Source: Candidatus Bipolaricaulota bacterium
Lineage (GTDB): Bacteria > Bipolaricaulota > Bipolaricaulia > RBG-16-55-9
NCBI GenBank assembly: GCA_015487455.1
Contig: WFPR01000244.1
Coordinates: 1 to 14,070, forward strand
Length of the DNA: 14,070 nt
Direction of reading: 5' to 3'
The notes beneath the pieces are model-generated. The model was not told the origin of the DNA and did not search any database. It worked only from the letters and a program-made list of their open reading frames with translations. A program made the translations under genes and the position numbers. Below are positions 6,634 to 14,070 of the stretch, piece by piece; the stretch's first letter is position 1, and the number at the start of each line of letters is the position of its first letter.

Positions 6634-6708
6634 TGGAGCGGGCGACGGGATTCGAACCCGCGACCCCCAGCTCGGGAAGCTGGTGCTCTACCGCTGAGCT
6701 ACGCCCGC
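6634..6708 (-). tRNA. tRNA-Gly (anticodon CCC)
   Basis: A full cloverleaf on the minus strand: acceptor GCGGGCG pairs with CGCCCGC over 7 pairs, the D arm is GCTC/GAGC, the anticodon stem CCAGC/GCTGG encloses loop TTCCCGA with anticodon CCC, and the T arm is GCGGG-TTCGAAT-CCCGT. The discriminator is U, as expected for bacterial tRNA-Gly, and CCA is encoded (6636-6634). It reads GGG codons. An A5T5 palindrome (6625-6634) begins at the CCA end and may help end transcription. Confidence 0.95.
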
Positions 6709-6738
6709 TCACCCTCAACAGCGCTTAGCGCAAGGAGC

Positions 6739-6767
6739 ATTATAGCGCCGGGAGCGCAAGACGACAA
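6739..6767 (-). promoter_or_regulatory. Promoter of tRNA-Gly
   Basis: A perfect TATAAT (6744-6739) with TTGTCG (6767-6762, 4/6) 17 bases upstream on the minus strand. The predicted start is near 6732, about 24 bases before the mature tRNA 5' end. It sits in the spacer downstream of pgk, so the tRNA does not depend on pgk transcription. Confidence 0.7.
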
Positions 6768-6772
6768 GAAGC

Positions 6773-6796
6773 GCAAAAGCAAAAGCAAGAGCAAAG
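6773..6796 (+). repeat. Imperfect hexamer tandem repeat, four units
   Basis: Units GCAAAA, GCAAAA, GCAAGA, GCAAAG follow each other in the 106-base spacer between tRNA-Gly and pgk. On the pgk-coding strand this is a pyrimidine-rich TTTTGC repeat just after the pgk stop, followed by the tRNA promoter. No hairpin plus U-tract terminator is evident. Confidence 0.55.
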
Positions 6797-6814
6797 GAGG
6801 GAGCGTTCAATCAA

Positions 6815-7996
6815 TCAGTCGGCCCGCAGCGGCTCGAGGGCGGGCAGCTCGCGCCCGCCGACGAAGGCCAGCGCCGCGCCGCCCCCCGTCGAGACGTAGA
6901 GGTTCCCGCCCTCGACGCCCGCGAGCTTGAGCGCCGCGGCCGTGTCCCCGCCGCCGATCACGGCGAACGCCCCTGAAGCGGCAATCGCCCGCGCGACCTC
7001 GACGGTGCCGCGCTCGAACGGCGGCGTCTCGAAGGCCCCCAGCGGCCCGGCCCACAGCAGCGTCCTCGCGCCCCGAATTCGCGATCGAAACGCCTCCACG
7101 GTCTTGGGCCCGATGTCGAGCCCCATCTGATCGCGGGGGATCTCGCGGACGCTCACTACCTGGGTGGGCGGGTTCGGGGCCAGCTCCGGCGCCACGACGA
7201 CGTCCTCCGGCAGCACGACGTCCACCCCGCGGGCCTCCGCGTCCTTGAGGAACGTGCGCGCCTCCTCGAGCCGCGACTCGTCCACCAGCGACCTCCCGAT
7301 CTCGAGCCCCTGAGCCTTGAAGAACGTGAAGACGAGGCCGCCGCCCAGCAGGAACCCGTCGACGCGGGGGAGGAGGTCCCTAAGAACCCCGATCTTGTCG
7401 CTCAGCTTGGCCCCGCCGACGATCGCGTAGTAAGGGCGCTCGGGGCGCTCGCGCAGGCGGCTCAGCATCTGCACCTCGCGCTCGACGAGCAGCCCCGCGT
7501 AGGCGGGCAGCCTTTGGGCGACGCCGTAGGTCGAAGCGTGCCGGCGGTGCAGCGTCCCGAAGGCGTCGTTGACGTACAGCTCCCCCAGCCGGGCCAGCCC
7601 CTCCGCGAACGCGGGGTCGTTCTCCGTCTCGCCGGGGTGGAAGCGCAAATTTTCTAATAGAACGACGTCGCCGGGCTGGAGGGCGCCCACGGTCCGCTCG
7701 ACGTCGGGGCCGACGCAGTCGTCGAGCTTACGGACGGGCTTCCCGAGCAGCTCGGCCAGGCGCCGCGCCACGGGGTCCATCTTGAGCTCGGGGACGGGCT
7801 GGCCCTTGGGTCGCCCCAGGTGGGACATGAGCACGACCTTCGCTTGGCGCTCCAGGAGCAGCTGAATTGTGGGGAGGGCCGCCCGGACCCGGGTGTCGTC
7901 GGCCACCCGGCCGTCGCGGAGCGGGACGTTGAAGTCCACTCGCACCAGCACCCGCTTGTGCTGAACGTCGGCGTCACGGACCGTGCGCAGCTTCAT
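6815..7996 (-). CDS. pgk: Phosphoglycerate kinase
   Basis: Cytoplasmic glycolytic/gluconeogenic enzyme, transferring phosphate between 1,3-bisphosphoglycerate and ADP. The 393 residues match the normal bacterial length. Visible landmarks: RVDFNVPL (19-26), SHLGRPKG (58-65), LLENLRFHPGE, VNDAFGTLHRRHAST (3-phosphoglycerate side), GGAKLSDKIGV and GGGLVFTFFKAQG (hinge and nucleotide domain), GLDIGPKTV, GGGDTAAAL (348-356) and STGGGAALAF (369-378). The usual W-N-G-P-M-G segment is WAGPLGAFE at 315-323, a small departure. The ATG at 7996 fits family N-termini, but no convincing ribosome site precedes it. It lies 92 bases downstream of the BFN gene on the same strand, with no clear promoter of its own, so it is probably cotranscribed with it. 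No gapA or tpiA partner is adjacent. Confidence 0.96.
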   Translation of the reverse strand: MKLRTVRDADVQHKRVLVRVDFNVPLRDGRVADDTRVRAALPTIQLLLERQAKVVLMSHLGRPKGQPVPELKMDPVARRLAELLGKPVRKLDDCVGPDVERTVGALQPGDVVLLENLRFHPGETENDPAFAEGLARLGELYVNDAFGTLHRRHASTYGVAQRLPAYAGLLVEREVQMLSRLRERPERPYYAIVGGAKLSDKIGVLRDLLPRVDGFLLGGGLVFTFFKAQGLEIGRSLVDESRLEEARTFLKDAEARGVDVVLPEDVVVAPELAPNPPTQVVSVREIPRDQMGLDIGPKTVEAFRSRIRGARTLLWAGPLGAFETPPFERGTVEVARAIAASGAFAVIGGGDTAAALKLAGVEGGNLYVSTGGGAALAFVGGRELPALEPLRAD

Positions 7997-8088
7997 CGAA
8001 ATCGAACGCGATGAAACGCGACCGATGCGGGCTTGGGTTCCTTCTTCCCAGGCGATTCGGCACAGCAGCGCCTGAGACGGGGGACTGA

Positions 8089-8604
8089 CTACTGGATGAA
8101 CTTCTTGAACTCGGCCAGGTTCATCTCCTTCTCGACGAAGAGCTTGAACTGTTCGCGCTGCTTCCTGTCGTCGTCCTGGTTCTCGCCCTCGTTCTCCTCG
8201 TAGGGCAGGTCGATGGCGGACTGGGCGAAGACCTCCTCGGCGACGTAGATGGGGCTGCCGGTGCGCAGGGCCAGGGCGATCGAGTCCGAAGGCCGGGCGT
8301 CGATCTCGTGGACCTCCCCCTCGCGGTCCCGGACCACCAGCGTCGCGAAGTAGGTGGAGTCCTCGATGTGGTCGATCACGACCATGTCCAGCTCGCCCCC
8401 CAGGGTCTCGAGGACGCTTTGGAGGAGGTCGTGGGTCAGCGGTCGGGGGAACTCCCGCTGCTGCAGGGCGATGGCGATGGCCGTCGCCTCCGGCGTCCCG
8501 ATCCAGATCGGGACGACCTTGTCCGAGCTCTGGTCCTTGAGCAGCACCACGGGAGTGTTCTGGTAGGGATCGACGAGCAGCGCCTTGATCTCCACTTCCC
8601 GCAT
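8089..8604 (-). CDS. BFN-domain (bifunctional nuclease family, DUF151) protein
   Basis: A 171-residue member of the family named after a plant bifunctional nuclease (IPR003729/DUF151). Typical blocks are VVPIWIGTPEATAIAIAL (30-47), RPLTHDLLQSVLETLGG (54-70) and the signature DARPSDSIALALR (102-114). A Glu/Asp/Asn-rich linker (about 133-146) precedes a C-terminal helix ending EMNLAEFKKFIQ. The biochemical role of bacterial members is poorly known; nuclease activity is reported for some relatives and is only inferred here. AGGAGG lies 8 bases before the ATG, and a good TATAAT promoter lies about 36 bases upstream. pgk follows on the same strand after 92 bases. It is divergent from glmS. Confidence 0.9.
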   Translation of the reverse strand: MREVEIKALLVDPYQNTPVVLLKDQSSDKVVPIWIGTPEATAIAIALQQREFPRPLTHDLLQSVLETLGGELDMVVIDHIEDSTYFATLVVRDREGEVHEIDARPSDSIALALRTGSPIYVAEEVFAQSAIDLPYEENEGENQDDDRKQREQFKLFVEKEMNLAEFKKFIQ

Positions 8605-8639
8605 CGGTCCGGCCTCCTCTCCTGCGCGGCGTTGGGGTC

Positions 8640-8668
8640 ATTATAACAGGGCCCTTTCCCCCGGGCAA
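8640..8668 (-). promoter_or_regulatory. Promoter of the BFN (and probably pgk) unit
   Basis: The minus strand has a perfect TATAAT (8645-8640) and TTGCCC (8668-8663, 4/6) with a 17-base spacer. The predicted start near 8633 leaves a 29-base leader containing AGGAGG. Confidence 0.65.
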
Positions 8669-8702
8669 AGCGATCCCGGCCACCTTGAGCGCCCCCGCCG
8701 CC

Positions 8703-8732
8703 TTGGTCCCCGAGACCCCCGCCGCGTATACT
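8703..8732 (+). promoter_or_regulatory. glmS: Possible promoter of glmS
   Basis: TATACT at 8727-8732 (5/6) with TTGGTC at 8703-8708 (3/6) and an 18-base spacer. A start near 8739 would give a leader of about 80 bases that contains the purine-rich tract. It is back to back with the BFN promoter in the 216-base divergent spacer 8605-8820, in which I see no further gene. Confidence 0.45.
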
Positions 8733-8771
8733 CCCGGGGCCGTTCAAGCTCCGACGAGCCGCCAGCGGAGC

Positions 8772-8812
8772 GAAGAGAAGAGAGAAGAGAACGGGAAGGG
8801 GAGAGGAGGGGA
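8772..8812 (+). other. Polypurine tract in the glmS leader
   Basis: Forty of 41 bases are A or G (the single C is at 8792), starting with GA/GAA repeats and becoming G-rich; it ends in AGGAGGGG, which serves as the ribosome-binding site about 9-11 bases before the GTG start. Confidence 0.6.
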
Positions 8813-8820
8813 TCGCAGGC

Positions 8821-11113
<2,293 letters not shown>

Positions 11114-11146
11114 GGCTCGCTCACCTCGGGAATCCCAGCTTGTCCC

Positions 11147-11152
11147 ATAATA
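11147..11152 (-). promoter_or_regulatory. Possible -10 box of the unknown membrane protein gene
   Basis: The minus strand reads TATTAT (5/6), predicting a start near 11140 and a leader of about 27 bases with the GAGGTG ribosome site. No good -35 is seen. The spacer 11114-11250 otherwise shows nothing I can name. Confidence 0.35.
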
Positions 11153-11250
11153 ACAAGAGAGGAGCGGGGTTCGGACACACCCGCTACAGCCCTGAGGCTC
11201 CCGTGTTTGGAGGGGCTCGAACAGGAAGGGGAAGGTTTCACGTTTTCAGG

Positions 11251-11326
11251 TGGTACGCCCGGGAGGAATTGAACCTCCGACCTCTGGCTCCGCAGGCCAG
11301 CGCTCTGTCCACTGAGCTACGGGCGC
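11251..11326 (-). tRNA. tRNA-Arg (anticodon GCG)
   Basis: A full cloverleaf on the minus strand: acceptor GCGCCCG with CGGGCGT (the first pair is G-U), D arm GCTC/GAGC with A after GG as in bacterial arginine tRNAs, anticodon stem CTGGC/GCCAG around loop CTGCGGA, variable AGGTC, T arm GGAGG-TTCAATT-CCTCC, discriminator A, and an encoded CCA (11253-11251). The anticodon at positions 34-36 is GCG, which reads CGC and CGU. Most bacteria use ACG (inosine-modified) instead, so this is unusual. CGC is the dominant arginine codon of the genes here. Confidence 0.93.
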
Positions 11327-11339
11327 ACGTGCGCGGGGT

Positions 11340-11368
11340 AGTTTAGCGATCCCGGGGGCTTCCGTCAA
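11340..11368 (-). promoter_or_regulatory. Promoter of tRNA-Arg
   Basis: TTGACG (11368-11363, 5/6) and TAAACT (11345-11340, 4/6) with exactly 17 bases between them on the minus strand, placing the start near 11333, about 7 bases before the tRNA. It begins 20 bases after the sdhB stop. Confidence 0.65.
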
Positions 11369-11387
11369 GCGTTTTGGCCGTACAATC

Positions 11388-12101
11388 TCAGTCTTCGGGC
11401 AGCCCGCGCGAGCCCGTGAGCAGCGCCTGCTGCACCTCTATGATGGCCTTGGTCACGTTGATGTGGCGGGGACACGCCTCGACGCAGTTGAACACCTTGC
11501 GGCAGCGCCAGACCCCCTCGTCGTCGCTCAGGAGCTGCAGGCGCTCCCGCCAAGCGCGGTCGCGGCTGTCGAAGATGAACCGGTGGGCCTGCACGATGGC
11601 CGCGGGGCCGAGGTACCGCGAGTCGGCCCAGAAGACCGGACAGGCCGTGGTGCAGGCGGCGCAAAGGATGCACTTGGTTGTGTCGTCGAACCGGGCGCGC
11701 TCCTCGGGGCTCTGGAGCCGCTCGTGCGGCGGGGGCGGCTCGTCGTTGACGAGGTAGGGCATGATCGCGCGGTATTTTTGGAAGAAGGGTCTCATGTCGA
11801 CGACCAAATCCTTGATGATCCGGAAGCCCCGCAGCGGCGCGACGGTGAGGGTGCGCCCCAGGTCGCGCACCAGCGTCTTGCAGGCCAGGCGGTTGCGCCC
11901 GTTGATGACCAGCGCGTCGGAGCCGCAGACCCCATGGAGACAAGAGCGGCGGACGGCCAGCGAGCCGTCCTGCTCGGCCTTGATCTTGTGCAGCACGTCG
12001 ATGACCCGATCCGTCGGCTCGACCTCGACGCGGTAGACGGCCCAGTGGGGCTTCGCGTCCCGCTCGGGGTCGTAGCGCTGAACCCGCACCGTGACCTCCA
12101 T
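11388..12101 (-). CDS. sdhB: Succinate dehydrogenase/fumarate reductase iron-sulfur subunit
   Basis: Electron-transfer subunit of respiratory complex II, 237 residues, on the cytoplasmic face of the membrane. The N-terminal ferredoxin domain holds the [2Fe-2S] ligands C54, C59, D62 and C74 (CLHGVCGSD...NRLAC); an aspartate in the third position is as in E. coli SdhB. The C-terminal domain holds C144, C147, C150 and C210 for [4Fe-4S] and C154, C200 and C206 for [3Fe-4S] (CILCAACTTACP, then CRKVFNCVEACP), so all three clusters are complete and I145 marks a [3Fe-4S] type enzyme like E. coli. A serine/tryptophan-rich quinone-side segment is present (CPVFW). GAGGAGG lies about 11 bases before the ATG. 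It follows sdhA after 37 bases, forming one unit. Whether it works as succinate dehydrogenase or fumarate reductase cannot be decided from sequence alone. Confidence 0.95.
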   Translation of the reverse strand: MEVTVRVQRYDPERDAKPHWAVYRVEVEPTDRVIDVLHKIKAEQDGSLAVRRSCLHGVCGSDALVINGRNRLACKTLVRDLGRTLTVAPLRGFRIIKDLVVDMRPFFQKYRAIMPYLVNDEPPPPHERLQSPEERARFDDTTKCILCAACTTACPVFWADSRYLGPAAIVQAHRFIFDSRDRAWRERLQLLSDDEGVWRCRKVFNCVEACPRHINVTKAIIEVQQALLTGSRGLPED

Positions 12102-12138
12102 CGGATCGTCAGCCTCCTCGTCCCCGTTCGGTGTTCGG

Positions 12139-14001
12139 TCAGTACGTGCGCGCCTTCGGCGGCCACTTGGTGATCACGACGGGCTTGGCGCCGAAGCGCA
12201 GGGTCCCGTCGGGCTGCCGCCAGACGAGCGTGTGCTTGAGCCACGCCTGGTCGTCCCGCTCGGGGAAGTCCTCGCGGTAGTGGGCGCCGCGGCTCTCGGT
12301 GCGGTGGAGGGCGCAGGCGGCGGTCGCCTCCGCCACGTCGAGCAGGCAGCCCACCTCCCACGCCTCGACCAGCTCCTGGTTGAACACCCGCCCCCGATCG
12401 CGCACCCGCGCCCGCGCGTAGCGCTCCTTCAGCTCTTGAATTTTCTCGAGCGCCTCCTTGAGCAGCGCCTCGGTGCGGAAGACGCCGACGTTCTGCATCA
12501 TCACGCGGCTCAGCTCGTCGCGGATCCGGGCGGGGTTCTCGCTCCCCTTGCCGTTGAGGAGCCGCTCCAGCTCCAGGCGCACCCGCTCGACGGCCGCCCC
12601 GGGCTCCGGGGGCGGCGCCCAGTCGTTCTGTCGCGCGAATTGGGCCATCGCCTGCCCGGCCAGCCGCCCGAAGACGACCAAATCGAGCAGCGAGTTCGTC
12701 CCCAGGCGGTTCGCCCCGTGGACGGAGACGCAGGCGCACTCCCCGGCCGCGTAGAGCCCCGGCAGCACCCTATTGTTTTCGTCCCGGACGACCTCGCCCC
12801 GCTTGGTCGTCGGGATGCCGCCCATGGCGTAGTGGGCCGTCGGCTGGACCGGGATCGGCTCCTCCAGCGGGTCGATCCCCAGGTACGTCTTGCAGAACTC
12901 GATCGTGTCCCCCAGCTTCGCCAGCAGGTAGTCGCGGGTGACGCGGCGGGGCTTCCCGTCGGGGCCGCGCACGCCGTCCTTCTCGAAATAGCGGTTGATC
13001 GTCTCGGGCCGGATGTCCAAATGCACGTAGTTCTTGCCGCCGATGCCCCGCCCCTCGCGGATCTCGAAGTAGATCGCCCGGGAGACGACGTCCCGGGAGG
13101 CCAGATCCTTCACCTTCGGGGCGTAGCGCTCCATGAACCGCTCGCCCCGGTCGTTGAGGAGCACCCCGCCCTCGCCGCGCATCCCCTCCGTCAGCAAGAT
13201 CCCGAGCTTGTAGATGCCCGTGGGGTGGAACTGATAAAATTCCATGTCTTCCAGGGGGAGCCCCCGCCGCCAGACGACCGCGGCCCCGTCGCCCGTGAGC
13301 GTCGTCGCGTTGCTGGTGACCTCGTAGATGCGCCCCCACCCCCCGGTTGCGAACAGCACCGCCTTGGCGTGGAAGACGTGCAGCGCGCCGGTGGCCAGCT
13401 CGTAGGCGACCACGCCCGCCACCCGCCCCTCCCGCTCGTCGATCAGGAGGTCCATCACGTAGAACTCGTCGAAGAACTCGACGCCCTGCTTGATGCACTG
13501 CTGGTACAGCGTCTGGAGGATCATGTGGCCCGTGCGATCCGCGGCGTGGCACGCCCGCATCACGGGCCGGCCCGTCTCGTTGTTGGTGTGGCCGCCGAAG
13601 CGGCGCTGGGCGATCCGTCCCTCGGGCGTCCGGTCGAAGGGCAGCCCCATGTGCTCCAGCTCGATGATCACCTCGGGCGCCTGGTAGCACATCAGCTCGA
13701 CGGCGTCCTGGTCGGCCAGGTAGTCGGAGCCCTTGACGGTGTCGAAGGCGTGCCACTCGGGCTTGTCGGGCTCCATGTTCCCCAGGGCGGCCGAGATCCC
13801 GCCCTGGGCCGCGCCGGTGTGCGAGCGCGTCGGGTAGAGCTTGCTGAGCACCGCCGTCTTGGCCCGTCGGGAGGCGTGGAGCGCGGCCATCAGCCCCGCG
13901 CCCCCGGCCCCCACGATGACGGCCTCGTAGCGGTGCGTGTACACCCCGGGGCTCCACCCCCCCGCCTCACGCCCCCCCTGCGCGTTCTCGAGCACGGGCA
14001 C
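12139..14001 (-). CDS. sdhA: Succinate dehydrogenase/fumarate reductase flavoprotein subunit
   Basis: Catalytic subunit oxidising succinate to fumarate in complex II, 620 residues. The FAD dinucleotide fold is at 27-44 (AVIVGAGGAGLMAALHAS); H61 in RSHTGAAQGG is the expected covalent FAD attachment; the active-site segments FHPTGIYKLGILLTEGMRGEGG, HYAMGGI and GANRLGTNSLLDLVVFGR are intact. The start is ambiguous: GTG 14001 has a strong ribosome site (GGAGGGGGG, spacer about 7) but adds a 19-residue Gly-rich leader not typical of the family; GTG 13944, just before YTHRYEAVIVGAG, also has a GGAG at good distance and would give 601 residues. No ATG/GTG/TTG lies further upstream in frame before a TAG at 14067-14065. 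The sdhC/D membrane anchors are not in the window and would have to be upstream (right of 14070) or elsewhere. Confidence 0.95.
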   Translation of the reverse strand: MPVLENAQGGREAGGWSPGVYTHRYEAVIVGAGGAGLMAALHASRRAKTAVLSKLYPTRSHTGAAQGGISAALGNMEPDKPEWHAFDTVKGSDYLADQDAVELMCYQAPEVIIELEHMGLPFDRTPEGRIAQRRFGGHTNNETGRPVMRACHAADRTGHMILQTLYQQCIKQGVEFFDEFYVMDLLIDEREGRVAGVVAYELATGALHVFHAKAVLFATGGWGRIYEVTSNATTLTGDGAAVVWRRGLPLEDMEFYQFHPTGIYKLGILLTEGMRGEGGVLLNDRGERFMERYAPKVKDLASRDVVSRAIYFEIREGRGIGGKNYVHLDIRPETINRYFEKDGVRGPDGKPRRVTRDYLLAKLGDTIEFCKTYLGIDPLEEPIPVQPTAHYAMGGIPTTKRGEVVRDENNRVLPGLYAAGECACVSVHGANRLGTNSLLDLVVFGRLAGQAMAQFARQNDWAPPPEPGAAVERVRLELERLLNGKGSENPARIRDELSRVMMQNVGVFRTEALLKEALEKIQELKERYARARVRDRGRVFNQELVEAWEVGCLLDVAEATAACALHRTESRGAHYREDFPERDDQAWLKHTLVWRQPDGTLRFGAKPVVITKWPPKARTY

Positions 14002-14070
14002 GTGCGATCCCCCCCTCCAGCTCAGCGTCAGTGGGCACCCCGCCCACCCGCCCAGGCGGCCTAGCTAGCC
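14002..14070 (-). other. Upstream edge of the sdhAB unit
   Basis: The last 69 bases contain the sdhA ribosome site (14009-14018). Stop codons occur on the minus strand near the edge (for example TAG at 14067-14065), but no coding sequence can be assigned, and no promoter boxes are evident. Confidence 0.4.

Noticed and set aside
8605..8820. glmS ribozyme/riboswitch in the glmS leader
   Set aside because: The region was scanned for the conserved AGCGCC core context. One GAGCGCC occurs but before the predicted transcription start and without the pairing partners; the leader itself is mostly purines.
12091..14064. 657-residue open frame on the plus strand across sdhA
   Set aside because: Same cause: an antisense shadow of sdhA with compositional repeats of Arg, Asp, Pro and Val and no recognisable domain.

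Overview
The window is a gene-dense, very GC-rich (roughly 70% by eye) piece of a bacterial chromosome made almost entirely of housekeeping genes. It contains no rRNA, prophage, transposase, CRISPR array, toxin-antitoxin pair or defence gene. Bacterial rather than archaeal origin follows from DNA gyrase A with a GyrA box, a bacterial-type TyrS with KMSKS and an S4 domain, GlmS, sigma70-like promoter boxes and clear Shine-Dalgarno sequences. The phylum cannot be fixed from this sequence. High GC, tight packing, a family-4 iron-sulfur uracil-DNA glycosylase and encoded tRNA CCA ends would suit a thermophilic or little-cultured lineage, but that is inference.

Left part (1-5432): the 3' end of a PIG-L/LmbE-type deacetylase runs in from the left edge and overlaps tail-to-tail with a cysteine hydrolase of the isochorismatase/nicotinamidase superfamily. 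Divergent from the hydrolase is a plus-strand cluster, gyrA - tyrS - HIT protein, which looks like one transcription unit (gaps of 21 and 56 bases).

Middle (5433-8668): minus-strand genes. Reading with transcription from the right these are a BFN-domain (DUF151) protein, pgk, tRNA-Gly(CCC), a family-4 uracil-DNA glycosylase, and a small tail-anchored TPR protein whose start overlaps the glycosylase stop as ATGA. The HIT and TPR genes converge with only 5 bases between them.

Right part (8669-14070): glmS, divergent from the BFN gene, then a minus-strand block with sdhA - sdhB, tRNA-Arg with an unusual GCG anticodon, and a small membrane-anchored protein of unknown function that overlaps the 3' end of glmS.

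Functionally the window covers DNA topology and repair (GyrA, UDG), translation (TyrS, two tRNAs), central metabolism (Pgk, SdhAB), cell-wall sugar supply (GlmS) and several enzymes of unknown substrate. I found no convincing new multi-gene system. The points most worth a second look are the glutamine at the quinolone-critical position of GyrA, the tRNA-Arg(GCG), a predicted leaderless glycosylase message, the conserved-looking coupling of the glycosylase with a membrane TPR protein, and a short intergenic repeat present twice.
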